A stretch of DNA of 64,000 nucleotides from Ochrobactrum sp. Q0168 (GTDB lineage Bacteria > Pseudomonadota > Alphaproteobacteria > Rhizobiales > Rhizobiaceae), in contig NZ_JAELXQ010000006.1 in the NCBI RefSeq assembly GCF_016427605.1, forward strand, positions 1 through 64,000, in the 5' to 3' direction. This document shows positions 42,783 to 51,007 of this stretch, one piece after another; positions within the stretch are counted from its first letter, which is position 1; each line of letters opens with the position of its first letter. The translations under genes were made by a program, and so were the position numbers. The notes beneath the pieces were generated by a model, which searched no databases, was not told where the DNA came from, and saw only the letters and a program-made list of their open reading frames with translations.

Positions 42783-43823
42783 CTACCACATGACAGCGGT
42801 TTGCGCGTACGTATCCAACTGGCCGTGGGTCGGTCCGGCTCCCGCACCGTCCAGTTGATTGAGGTGTTGCAGGCAGATTGCTGCCACAGCTTCCTGCAAC
42901 GCCTTTACGCCATCAACGAGCCAGTCCAGTTCCTGAACCGTGATTTTATAACTGCGTGAGTAACGAGCACCTATGTAGGCCTGATCGAGGAGGTCAAAGC
43001 AGCGTCTAGCAAAGCGGCTGTTGTCAGGCCAGGCGTCAATCAATTGAGGTGCAATTCGCTCCGCATGGGATCGGAGAAAGATCAGTCGATGGGATTTCGG
43101 AGTGTAGAGCGTCCGGACAAGCAATATGCAGTGATAGAGCCTTTCTGCCGATTGGTGCAGATCAAAGGCCGCTTCCCTGTGAAAGCCGCGTCGCAAGGCC
43201 TCGCTTGCCAGTTCGAAGCGTTGCAAAGCGGCTGAAAACCAGTGGTCGAAATTTCGATGCATTTCAATCCGGGCGGCTTCCGGGTCCGGCGGAATGGGGT
43301 CAACGAGAAGGGACCCAGGGGCTTCGTACAGCATGATGCCGTTACGGACAATCTCAGTGAAGAAGGGTCGGCCGTTTGCAAGCTGATCATTGATGTCCAT
43401 GATAGAGTGTACAATGAAATTGACGCGCGCGGAGAGATGTCCAGTGACTGTCAACTCGCGCAGAAACCGCTCCTGTGCCTGCTTCCATATACGTGGGCCC
43501 GCAAAAAATTGGGAGTTAACGATGACGAGCAGATTGAAATCGGAGTATCGGTTGCCTGCTCGGCCAATGTGAGGGCATTCATGGTGCTCGTCCGGGATAC
43601 CGTTCCCGCCTGCAGCAATGCCGAAGAGAACCAGTTTGAGAATGCGTCCTCCTTTCTTTTTGTCCGACAGTTTGCCCCTTTGTGCCTCCTCAAATTCGTC
43701 AAAGAGGATTCTTATAACACGTCTCAGTTCCAGGGTTCTGTGACAGTCAATGTGATCAAAGCATTCAATGAGCGCCTCATGATAGGCCGTCTCCAGCGCA
43801 AGCCTTCGGCGGGGTTTTATCAT
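42783..43823 (-). CDS. Nucleotidyltransferase-HEPN fusion protein
   Basis: 346 aa. An N-terminal nucleotidyltransferase-like domain (about residues 45-180) has LVLFGIAAGGNG ... RYSDFNLLVIVN where active relatives have LFGSxARG ... SDxDLLV. The GS serine is Ile and the second metal-binding Asp is Asn. The C-terminal HEPN domain (about 195-325) is well kept: AAFDLHQSAERLYHCILLVR, YTPKSHRL, FLRSHAERI, LIDAWP, GARYSRSYKIT. In HEPN-MNT systems the NTase modifies and silences the HEPN RNase. It overlaps the upstream gene by 4 nt, so both are one operon. Confidence 0.82.
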   Translation of the reverse strand: MIKPRRRLALETAYHEALIECFDHIDCHRTLELRRVIRILFDEFEEAQRGKLSDKKKGGRILKLVLFGIAAGGNGIPDEHHECPHIGRAGNRYSDFNLLVIVNSQFFAGPRIWKQAQERFLRELTVTGHLSARVNFIVHSIMDINDQLANGRPFFTEIVRNGIMLYEAPGSLLVDPIPPDPEAARIEMHRNFDHWFSAALQRFELASEALRRGFHREAAFDLHQSAERLYHCILLVRTLYTPKSHRLIFLRSHAERIAPQLIDAWPDNSRFARRCFDLLDQAYIGARYSRSYKITVQELDWLVDGVKALQEAVAAICLQHLNQLDGAGAGPTHGQLDTYAQTAVMW

Positions 43824-44473
43824 AACTTTGCACCATGGGACTGATTATTCCTCATCCGTCTGATGTCATTACGCACCGAGCGAATTTGAGGCCATGGAAA
43901 TTCTGAACAGTTTTCCCAGACGCTGCCCTCGCGCAACGTGGCGTCAAGCTTGGCTTCGACACCGGCCAGCGATGTCGATGCAGTGGCGGCCATGACATCC
44001 AGAATGTTCGCCGCCCGGTCACCAGCTTCTTGTTCGGCCTTCACCGTGGCTGAATAGCCAATTTCCCGGTCGGCGTCATTCCAACGTGACTGATGTGCTG
44101 CAAAATCGATTTCCGCTTTAGCGCAAGCTGCTGCGCCATCGGGAGCATCGTCGAATATGTCCCAAATAGCTGTGAGCGAATAAACTCTGACGCGCTCGCC
44201 ATTAGTCAGTTCGATCATCGCATGGGCATAGTCAACTGTCTCAGCAAGTTGGCGCTCGAGAGATTTTAACCTGCTGCCATGACTTTCCATCAAAAGGTGA
44301 GCGTCCTGCCACTGACGCCAGAGCGCCAACACGGGGTCGGAAAGCGCCTCGTTTTTAATCATGTCACGCGCTAAGATATCGGATGCCACGGCTCCGACGG
44401 CAATGGCAGTCCCCGCCAATATTTTCCTGCGGGTGACGAAAGGCAAACGTATGCTATTGTCAGAATCAGCCAT
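43820..44473 (-). CDS. Hypothetical protein with twin-arginine-like N-terminus
   Basis: 217 aa, not assigned to a known family. The N-terminus FVTRRKILAGTAIAVGAVAS resembles a Tat signal (TRRK followed by a hydrophobic stretch), so it may be exported. The rest is soluble and mostly helical, with many Ala/Glu/Asp (WRQWQDAHLLMESHGSRLKS, AEIDFAAHQSRWNDADREIG). It is first in a two-gene operon with the NTase-HEPN gene (4-nt overlap) and divergent from an XRE regulator. The link to HEPN is intriguing but function is unknown. Confidence 0.7.
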   Translation of the reverse strand: MADSDNSIRLPFVTRRKILAGTAIAVGAVASDILARDMIKNEALSDPVLALWRQWQDAHLLMESHGSRLKSLERQLAETVDYAHAMIELTNGERVRVYSLTAIWDIFDDAPDGAAACAKAEIDFAAHQSRWNDADREIGYSATVKAEQEAGDRAANILDVMAATASTSLAGVEAKLDATLREGSVWENCSEFPWPQIRSVRNDIRRMRNNQSHGAKL

Positions 44474-44598
44474 GATCTGAGCTCCGTGTAAGCTTGGTTG
44501 TGGTCAGGTCAAGTGGGGTGTCGCAAGCACCTCACTTGGCTGTTACAGACCGGATTGAATTAAGTGTGAAATCACACGAAGATTATGTCAAGGATATA

Positions 44599-44841
44599 AT
44601 GAACCTAACTGCTGAGCAAATTCGTATGGCCCGAGCGGCTCTGAGATGGGGTGTTCGTGATTTGGCAACACGTGCGAACATTACGGCGGCAACGGTTACT
44701 CGTATTGAAGCTGGACGACCCGGCTACTCGTCAACGATTGAGGCAATTCGCCTTGCATTTGAAGCGGCTGGCATAGATTTTATCCCGGAAAACGGCGGCG
44801 GCGTTGGGGTACGTCTGAAAAAACCTTCGCAACCGAAGTGA
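44599..44841 (+). CDS. Small XRE-family HTH protein
   Basis: 80 aa. ATG 44599 with AAGGA 5 nt upstream; the frame opens 35 codons earlier without an SD. HTH: NLTAEQIRMARAALRWGVRDLATRANITAATVTRIEAG, then STIEAIRLAFEAAGIDFIPENGGGVGVRL, a common single-domain plasmid/phage regulator form. It is divergent from the Tat-like/HEPN operon and probably controls it. Confidence 0.82.
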   Translation: MNLTAEQIRMARAALRWGVRDLATRANITAATVTRIEAGRPGYSSTIEAIRLAFEAAGIDFIPENGGGVGVRLKKPSQPK

Positions 44842-45104
44842 GTATTGGCGAGTTGTATCAGGTGTTATCCTCGCTTCGCAGTGAAAATGCTTCGTCTGCC
44901 GGCCTTTCTCGGCACCTCGCGCGATACCGCAGAACCTAAACAGTTGCAGCGAAGATCCCAACGCGACCGCTCGAACGCTCTGATCCACCGTCGAGCGCTT
45001 GCTGGGATTGATGCATAGAGCCTTGATGCTATCGATATGAGAGCATGGGCGCTCAGGTTCTCCGTGGGACGCAATTGACATCACATATATACTCCTTACA
45101 TACT

Positions 45105-45123
45105 TCCTTACCAATAGTAAGGA
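45105..45123. promoter_or_regulatory. Operator of the second toxin-antitoxin pair
   Basis: TCCTTAC-CAATA-GTAAGGA, a perfect 7-bp inverted repeat, lies 9 bp before the antitoxin ATG; an extra TCCTTAC stands just upstream as a direct repeat (45093-45099). Typical antitoxin autoregulatory arrangement. Confidence 0.65.
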
Positions 45124-45132
45124 CAGGGTGCC

Positions 45133-45372
45133 ATGTCGTAATCAACCGTCACGTCGAAAGGTCAGATCACATTTCCAATCAAGGTACGCCGTGACATGGG
45201 ATTGTCCGTCGGCGACCGCATTGAATTCATTCGAATGGAGGACGGTCACTATGCCGTCGTGCCAGCATCCTGTTCGGTGAAATCATTGAAAGGGGTTGTC
45301 CCCAAGCCCGACACGCCGGTTAGCCTTGAGGACATGGACGCAGCAATTGCAAGCGGGGCTACTCGCAGGTGA
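45133..45372 (+). pseudogene. AbrB-type antitoxin gene with a stop at codon 3
   Basis: The frame reads ATG TCG TAA, then continues open for 76 codons: STVTSKGQITFPIKVRRDMG, LSVGDRIEFIRMEDGHYAVV and a C-terminal tail to TGA at 45370. STVTSKGQ.T.P is the conserved AbrB/VapB DNA-binding start. No ATG/GTG/TTG lies between the stop and codon 22, which is already past the binding strand. The gene therefore appears nonsense-mutated, yet the tail and the GTGA overlap with the toxin are preserved. Stop readthrough, rare initiation, or a sequencing error are the alternatives. Confidence 0.8.
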
Positions 45373-45767
45373 TTGGCATCGATACGAACGTGCTTGTGCG
45401 GTATCTGGCGCAGGACGACGAAGCCCAATCGGCAGCAGCTTCACAGTTCATCGATGGCCTAACGACCGAACTGCCGGGATATATTTCCCAGGTTGTGCTG
45501 GTCGAAACCGTTTGGGTACTTGTGCGCTCTTATAAGATGCCGCGCGCCGCTTTGGTCGAAGTGATCGAAATGCTTCTGCGCACACGCGAACTGGTCATCG
45601 AGGGCGCCGAGGTTGGTTATCTGGCACTTGCAACCTTTCGCAGCAGCAATGCAGATTTTTCTGCCGCGCTGATTGCACACGGCGGACGGCTTGCGGGATG
45701 TCGTGAAACGGTGACCTTCGACCGGCGAGCAGTTCGCGCTACGGGAATGCAGCTTTTGGAGACATAG
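45369..45767 (+). CDS. PIN-domain toxin, intact
   Basis: 132 aa from GTG 45369. MIGIDTNVLVRYLAQDDEAQ holds the first catalytic Asp; VVLVETVWVL the Glu; NADFSAALIAHGGRLAGC the second Asp, and ETVTFDRRA the last Asp. All PIN active-site acids are present, unlike the VapC at 42308. It overlaps the broken antitoxin gene (GTGA). If expressed without antitoxin it should be toxic, so it is either poorly translated or controlled in trans. Confidence 0.85.
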   Translation: MIGIDTNVLVRYLAQDDEAQSAAASQFIDGLTTELPGYISQVVLVETVWVLVRSYKMPRAALVEVIEMLLRTRELVIEGAEVGYLALATFRSSNADFSAALIAHGGRLAGCRETVTFDRRAVRATGMQLLET

Positions 45768-46133
45768 AACGTCGTGTCCCATAATGCGGTTCGTACTTTA
45801 TGAACACCATCAGCGGGTCCAACTATGGGGTAGAACAAGGTTTGTTCCCCAATGCGGATTTCATTTAATGCCGACAAATGCATAAGGTTGGAATTGCAAT
45901 CGGCCTTGAGCGTGATCGATGCTTCCCATTCTGAAGTCGTGGATAGTGCTCGACCTAGCTGTTGTTCAAATCTCGGTTGCACCTGAAAAAATCGCACTGA
46001 TTGTCAAGCCAACGGCAATGGCACCCATTTGTCCACGCTGTGATTGTGGCACTTCGCGCACTATGTCCCCCGTCTTTCCAACTTGCCGTGACAGGGCCGA
46101 ATTGGTTCTGGGTACTATCGGCTCAATCCAACC
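45768..46133 (+). pseudogene. Transposase N-terminal remnant (ISL3-like)
   Basis: A frame from about 45919 reads MLPILKSWIVLDLAVVQISV, then PEKIALIVKPTAMAPICPRCDCGTSR. This resembles the N-terminal zinc-ribbon region of ISL3-type transposases (a strand pair then CPxC). It loses similarity after CRDRAE and is cut off at 46134 by the IS6-family element. The first part of the interval (45768-45918) has no recognisable content. Confidence 0.5.
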
Positions 46134-46950
46134 GGTTCTGTCGCAAATTTTTTAGTAGGTTAAATGCGTCCTTATCTGTGAACGCAATTATGCTGCAAGC
46201 TCCGCAAAGACCTCAAATGGAGAACAATTGACATTTACGAATTGGTACTTACGGATCATATGCGCAACTTCGATGCCCGCAATCGTTGCTGAGGCTAAAT
46301 GAAAAGCTTTGAAGCCCAACATATATTTGGTGATCCGCTTGATAAAGCGATGATCCTGCTCAAGAATATTGTTCAGGTATTTGACCTGTAGGATTTCAAT
46401 CGGCTTGCCTGCGCACGTAATCTTCATGATATTGTTTATAGCCTGCGCACCAGCCAAATTGGCTCCGCTTTTATCAATAACAATTTTGTTCGGAATGCCA
46501 TTGATTGCGATAGCTTTTCTAAAGAACCGCCGTGCAGCGCTTAAGTTTCGGCGCTCGGAAAGCATAAAATCAAGAGTTTGGCCATCACGATCAACAGCCC
46601 GATACAGATATGTCCATTTTCCTTTGACCTTTATATAAGTCTCATCAACACGCCATGAGCCAAGGGTTGGTCGTTTACGTCTTTGTGCCTGAGCAGCAAT
46701 CTGCGGCGAATATTTAACAACCCACCGATTCAACGTTGCATGGTCGACCTCTACGCCGCGTTCCGCCATAATTTCCTGAAGCTCTCGATAAAAAACTGGA
46801 TAACGGACATAGAAGAAAACGGCATATAGGATGACACTTTTGGGGAAATGAGCACCTTTGAAGTCAATTGTCCTCTCTATTCACCTCAATCAATTTACGC
46901 ACGTTGATGGTGACATAGCTCAATAGAAGTGAAAATCTTGCGACAGAACC
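46134..46950 (-). mobile_element. Complete IS6-family insertion sequence (817 bp)
   Basis: Ends are defined by perfect 13-bp inverted repeats GGTTCTGTCGCAA (left 46134-46146; right as reverse complement ending at 46950). Size and single transposase fit IS6. The 8-bp flanks differ (ATCCAACC left, TAGGACGC right), so there is no target duplication. Both flanks are truncated genes (ISL3-like remnant, DszC-like remnant). This is expected after replicon fusion or deletion between IS copies. Confidence 0.85.
46188..46880 (-). CDS. IS6-family transposase with ATA in place of the usual start
   Basis: The full family-length frame (230 codons) starts at ATA (46878-46880): IERTIDFKGAHFPKSVILYA, VRYPVFYRELQEIMAERGVE. 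The first ATG is 37 codons later (46769) and would drop the N-terminal helix-turn-helix. No GTG/TTG lies between. The DDE core looks intact: WRVDETYIKVKGKWTYLYRA, IVIDKSGAN, and NNILEQDHRFIKRITK. The start codon was probably ATG once. Activity may be reduced or lost. Confidence 0.85.
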   Translation of the reverse strand: MERTIDFKGAHFPKSVILYAVFFYVRYPVFYRELQEIMAERGVEVDHATLNRWVVKYSPQIAAQAQRRKRPTLGSWRVDETYIKVKGKWTYLYRAVDRDGQTLDFMLSERRNLSAARRFFRKAIAINGIPNKIVIDKSGANLAGAQAINNIMKITCAGKPIEILQVKYLNNILEQDHRFIKRITKYMLGFKAFHLASATIAGIEVAHMIRKYQFVNVNCSPFEVFAELAA

Positions 46951-47477
46951 TAGGACGCGCCGCTGTACGTGAAACTGCCGCCTATCGCGATAATCGCCAG
47001 CGCACTTACGCCCACGGCAATGCCGGCACCGCCAAGCATGATCCTCAAATACTTCAGGTCGTCGGAGAAGTGGTTTCGAAGGTCTACAGTGCGAATGTAG
47101 CGACGGTTAATGCCGCCACAGCATCGGAGAGGTTTTTCAAGAAGCTCATCTCCGGTGACGCTAGCGAAGGTGATCGCGCGCGGCTGGAGATTGAAGTCTA
47201 TCAGGCCCAGATATCCACCGTGACACAGATATTGGAAGCAACGGCAGCGCTTTTTGGCGGGCTCGGCGCCTCAGCATTGAGCCGAGGGCGTGGCTTTGAT
47301 CGGTTCTGGCGAAATGCAAGGGCGATTTCCTCGCATAACCCTTTGATTTACCGCGGGCGTCAGATTGGTGATTTTGTGGTGAACGGCACACTGCCGCCTG
47401 CTCAGTTTTCGATCCCGCTTTCGTCACAGCGATCTGGCGGTCAATTCAGAGATGAAAACGAAGAAGCTCGAGCTTAA
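46951..47477 (+). pseudogene. DszC/SfnB-like flavoenzyme, C-terminal remnant
   Basis: The last 175 codons of an acyl-CoA-dehydrogenase-fold monooxygenase: DPQILQVVGEVVSKVYSANV, LFGGLGAS, DRFWRNARAISSHNPLIYRG, RQIGDFVVNGTLPP. It matches the C-terminal part of the intact gene at 30205 (DPQVLQVVG, HWRNARTLSSHNPRIYK, IVGDFAVNGTPPP). The left end is cut by the IS6 element, which donates an in-frame GTG at 46929. The N-terminal and FMN-binding beta domains are gone. Confidence 0.85.
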
Positions 47478-47668
47478 GATCGGCCTACTATTCCGATCCT
47501 TGCCAAATTATAGTGCGGATGTCAGGGTGTCGTGAGGCAGGCACGACTTCACGACGTTTGAAGACAACTCCATTCGTTGATCGAATGTTGAAAATCGTGA
47601 GCGAGGTCTATAGTCAGCTATGAGCCTTCGGGCACCATCGTAAAATTTATCGGAAAAGCTATTCAAGG

Positions 47669-48181
47669 ATGAAGAATCCAAACCGTACTGTTGTCGTTGA
47701 ATATAAAAACAGACGCGCTCGCAAGGGCAACGCCTCCTTATGGGGAAACCTCGATTTGAAATCGTTAGCCCGTCAGGTGGAAACGGATGCGACACTCCCC
47801 TTCCCAGAGGCTCCTGTAACGCCTGATCCCGCCCCGCCGGTGGTGAGCAACGCTGAGGTGGAACGGGCTGAAACCGCGCCCCTGACCGAACCTGTCACTG
47901 CCGTTCCCGCTGAAGCACCGATCAAAACTGCAAAACCACAACCAGACATGAGAGCAGGAGAGATTGCGCAGGAGGAGGCCTCCGTTCGACGCCCGTTAAA
48001 AAAACCAAGACGGCGGAAACAGGTGGAAAGTCGAACAGTCGCTGAGCCTGATATTCAGACTGAGCTGTCGTCCCTCGAAACCGAAAACGCAATCTTAAGG
48101 CGCGAATGGGCTGCAAAGCTGCGTGCGGAGAATGCTGGCTTGCTCTTGATGCTGAAACGCTTTGAACAGCGGTTGAAATGA
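47669..48181 (+). CDS. Basic, low-complexity protein with C-terminal coiled coil (SyrB-like), 1
   Basis: 170 aa, no enzymatic domain. Basic N-terminus (VVVEYKNRRARKGNASLWG), a Pro/Ala/Glu-rich middle, a basic cluster RRPLKKPRRRKQ, and a C-terminal heptad stretch ELSSLETENAILRREWAAKL, RAENAGLLLMLKRFEQRL. This layout resembles rhizobial SyrB-like regulators and shares its ending with the protein at 50191. DNA binding is an inference. Confidence 0.6.
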   Translation: MKNPNRTVVVEYKNRRARKGNASLWGNLDLKSLARQVETDATLPFPEAPVTPDPAPPVVSNAEVERAETAPLTEPVTAVPAEAPIKTAKPQPDMRAGEIAQEEASVRRPLKKPRRRKQVESRTVAEPDIQTELSSLETENAILRREWAAKLRAENAGLLLMLKRFEQRLK

Positions 48182-48375
48182 GAGGCCGCTGCGACGGCGG
48201 ATCGACTTCCGCTCGCCGTCACTTGACGATTAGCTCCGGTCGCTGGAATGCGAACAATCCCTTGCGGGATGCATGGCATCGCGCAACGTTCAGAGCCCAT
48301 GCGCGATGCGGATTTGCATGCTCCCATGTTTCGCCCATAAGCGGATTTTGTTTTGATGATGCTTTGCCGGTCATC

Positions 48376-49932
48376 TCAGGCGAAGGCGACATCGTTTTCC
48401 GTCAAGTCCGCAAGTGTAACGTTTTCGATGATGAATCCGTTTCCCGAACCGTCAGTGCTCACGAAAACACCGTCTTGTGTATCGACTGATGCGGCGACAA
48501 AACTCTCAAAATTCGCGATCGCGTCGATACCGCGCAAAAGCAGAACATCACCGCTGTCCACGTCGAAATCGGTGACCCGGTCAAGGCCTGTGGACTGGAC
48601 GGAGTCATCGTCCCAGATGAATGTGTCGGAACCGCCTCCTCCAGTGAGGACGTCGGAGCCGGGTCCACCGAGCAATCGGTCTGAACCGTCGCCGCCATTC
48701 AGTTCATCTTTACCCTCTCCTCCAAGGAGACTGTCGGAACCGCTAGCGCCATAAATATAATCATCGCCTCCGCGACCGTCATAGGTGTCGTGACCACTAA
48801 AACCTTCCCGAAACGTCTCCGAACTGGTGATGCGATCATCGCCATTCCCGCCGAATATCTGGGCGCCTCTGGTCGCTGAACGGACATCGAGATCGAACTT
48901 TTCGATGGTGGCGTAGGAAGCTGCGTCGAAGGTGAAACCGGGAGCAACATCGTCAAAATTGACCGAGAGCGTATCGACGCCTTCGCCACCGTCGACACTG
49001 CCAAAACCGCCATCGGAGTAAATTGAAAACGTATCGTCACCGTCGCCGCCCGACATCTGAAACCAGTAACCGGCATAATAACTATCCTGCACGCCCGCCG
49101 AAAAACTGTCATTTCCGTCGCCACCCATCATAATGTCGTCATCGGCGAAGCTACTCACAAATATGTCGTCGCCGGTTCCGCCAATCAAAGTGTCTGAGCC
49201 CTGGCCACCAAACAGAAAATCGTCGCCATCGCCGCCATTGAGGGTATCGTCGCCCTCATCGCCATAAAGCGTGTCGTTACCCCGACCGCCCAGCAGCGTA
49301 TCGTTCCCTTCGTCACCGGAAACGTCGTCATCGCCATTGCCACCATCAATGATATCGCTGCCGCTACCGCCCCGGATTTGATCTTCTCCATCCCCACCCC
49401 GGATTTGATCCTGTCCAGCTCCGCCGGAAATCTGGTCATTTCCATTTCCAGCCACGACCTGATCGTCCCCATCCCCCGCCCGAATGTTGGCGAACGCGAA
49501 ACCGGATGCGTCGATGGTGTCACCGCCTGCGCCGGTCTGAAGGTTCAATCGTTCGAGATCCGTGAAATAGAGCTGGGCGTCACTGACGGCTGGATCACCC
49601 CAGTAAGCGTGGCCTTGCGGCGAATTGAACGCGACTGCTTCCGTTTGGTTCGACAGATCTACCACGAGCGTATCAGTCCCGGCTCCACCACGAGCGGCGC
49701 CACCGACAAAGTTGAATATGAGGCGGTCATTGCCTGCTCCACCTGTAAGTTCGTCGAACCCGGACGCATCGCCTGCACTGGTCGTCATCACATCATCGCC
49801 AGTCCCTCCGTCTATAATGTCATTGCCGAGCCCGCCTTCGACAAAATCATTTCCGGCCAGACTCCAAATGCGGTCATTTTCATCCGAACCGACAATATTG
49901 TCGGAATGCTCTGTTCCCACGATCTTCGCCAT
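48376..49932 (-). CDS. RTX calcium-binding-repeat protein
   Basis: 518 aa, almost entirely glycine-aspartate nonapeptide repeats (GGxGxDxUx); over twenty can be counted in blocks near residues 60-75, 130-265, 300-340 and 390-470. Examples are GGAGQDQIR GGDGEDQIR and GGRGNDTLY. The C-terminal part (TDFDVDSGDVLLLRGIDA) resembles the secretion-signal region of type I substrates; no Sec signal is present. No enzyme domain precedes the repeats, so it may be a structural, adhesive or surface-layer protein. No HlyB/HlyD genes are in the window. ATG 49932 follows GAGGAG, which can pair with a CTCCTC just upstream. Confidence 0.85.
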   Translation of the reverse strand: MAKIVGTEHSDNIVGSDENDRIWSLAGNDFVEGGLGNDIIDGGTGDDVMTTSAGDASGFDELTGGAGNDRLIFNFVGGAARGGAGTDTLVVDLSNQTEAVAFNSPQGHAYWGDPAVSDAQLYFTDLERLNLQTGAGGDTIDASGFAFANIRAGDGDDQVVAGNGNDQISGGAGQDQIRGGDGEDQIRGGSGSDIIDGGNGDDDVSGDEGNDTLLGGRGNDTLYGDEGDDTLNGGDGDDFLFGGQGSDTLIGGTGDDIFVSSFADDDIMMGGDGNDSFSAGVQDSYYAGYWFQMSGGDGDDTFSIYSDGGFGSVDGGEGVDTLSVNFDDVAPGFTFDAASYATIEKFDLDVRSATRGAQIFGGNGDDRITSSETFREGFSGHDTYDGRGGDDYIYGASGSDSLLGGEGKDELNGGDGSDRLLGGPGSDVLTGGGGSDTFIWDDDSVQSTGLDRVTDFDVDSGDVLLLRGIDAIANFESFVAASVDTQDGVFVSTDGSGNGFIIENVTLADLTENDVAFA

Positions 49933-49939
49933 AACGATC

Positions 49940-49959
49940 CTCCTCGTTTTTGAGAGGAG
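49940..49959 (-). promoter_or_regulatory. Hairpin covering the SD of the RTX gene
   Basis: In the mRNA, CUCCUC (complement of 49954-49959) can pair perfectly with the SD GAGGAG (complement of 49940-49945) across an 8-nt A-rich loop; the SD lies 7 nt before the AUG. It could lower or regulate translation, for example by temperature or a factor that opens it. Confidence 0.5.
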
Positions 49960-50190
49960 AGCATAACTGTAAATGGTCGCTGTATTAAGTAAGTTTATAT
50001 TACGACGATATTATACTTATTAATTTGAAATATTTTATTTATTGTTCGTTTTGATTTTTGAAATACCGTGTTAATGGTGCGTATTTATCTAATTACCCGT
50101 CCCCGTGAAGTTGGGATATCTTCACAACACTTGCGTCTGGTCATACGGCGGTGATCGGTTTATCGTTGCTTAGGTTATTATACTATCGAG
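49960..50190. promoter_or_regulatory. AT-rich divergent region between the RTX gene and SyrB-like gene 2
   Basis: Between 49975 and 50100 the DNA is markedly AT-rich (for example TTATTAATTTGAAATATTTT), unlike the surroundings. It should hold both divergent promoters and may be a binding region for an H-NS/Ros-type silencer. No clear palindrome was found. Confidence 0.4.
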
Positions 50191-50991
50191 ATGAAACAGA
50201 CAGTATCTCTTCATATCCACTTAGCAGGAACAGGGAATAAACCGACAATGAAATCATGGGGCGAGCGGCTCGTTGCGGGGCTCAAAAACTGGCGGTCACA
50301 TAAAGGCGACAGTGCGGTTAGCGAAGCGCCTGATGTTGAAGGCGGGTCCGAGGATCACCTGCGGCAGCCTGACGCAGCGTCGCATGCAAAGCTCTCGATC
50401 AAGGTTACAACCAAACGCCACGATGAAACAGCCCTCAGGCCAGTTCCTGACGGTGAGCTGAAATATTCACCTGTGGCGGCCACAGAGAAGCCGCAAGCGG
50501 ACGAGGCCCCGTCAAGCTTGGGGCAGCCCGCGAGAAACTTGGCGCACGTCGATCTCACGTCGTCATCATCAGGTAAGAAGCCTGCTCAAAAGCGCGCCCG
50601 AGCAAGAAAATCCCCATCCGAAGACCAATCAACAGCTAAAAAGGTACTGGCGATCCAGGCGGCGGAAGGGGGCGCAGAAACAGATGCTGCAACTCCCTCG
50701 CAGACCAACTCAGAAGCCTTATCACAAGCAGCAGCGCCGCCCAAAAAGCAACTCACGCCGGATCCGACGCTGCAGATTGAAACAACAATGTCTGAAACGA
50801 CGGTTGACGAAAGTCAGGCCGCTCAAAGGGTTCCTGTGTCGGTGCATAAACGCTCTCGTGATCGCAAGCCAAACGTTAATAACGGGCCGGTGACAGACAG
50901 CGAACTGGCCGACTTGGAAGCAGAAAATGCTCGGCTCAAGCTCCTTTTAAAGGAACGGCTGGAAGCAAAGAAAAACAGTTCTCACCGTTGA
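50191..50991 (+). CDS. Basic, low-complexity protein with C-terminal coiled coil (SyrB-like), 2
   Basis: 266 aa (or 247 aa from ATG 50248; neither start has a strong SD). Rich in Ala, Ser, Lys and Pro, with basic clusters KKPAQKRARARKS and VHKRSRDRKPN. It ends SELADLEAENARLKLLLKERL, the same type of heptad ending as the protein at 47669. The two similar proteins flank the RTX gene. Regulatory role of the SyrB-like kind is an inference; an alternative is a histone-H1-like nucleoid protein. Confidence 0.6.
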   Translation: MKQTVSLHIHLAGTGNKPTMKSWGERLVAGLKNWRSHKGDSAVSEAPDVEGGSEDHLRQPDAASHAKLSIKVTTKRHDETALRPVPDGELKYSPVAATEKPQADEAPSSLGQPARNLAHVDLTSSSSGKKPAQKRARARKSPSEDQSTAKKVLAIQAAEGGAETDAATPSQTNSEALSQAAAPPKKQLTPDPTLQIETTMSETTVDESQAAQRVPVSVHKRSRDRKPNVNNGPVTDSELADLEAENARLKLLLKERLEAKKNSSHR

Positions 50992-51007
50992 ATGGCTGGC
51001 ATGCCAA

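Noticed and set aside
44842-45104. Possible gene between the XRE protein and the second toxin-antitoxin pair
   Set aside because: Only short overlapping ORFs without SD or domain; treated as spacer with the antitoxin operator at its right end.
48376-49932. Repetitive DNA suggesting a CRISPR array or tandem repeat
   Set aside because: The repetition is the codon-level trace of RTX nonapeptides; repeats are not identical and spacers are absent.
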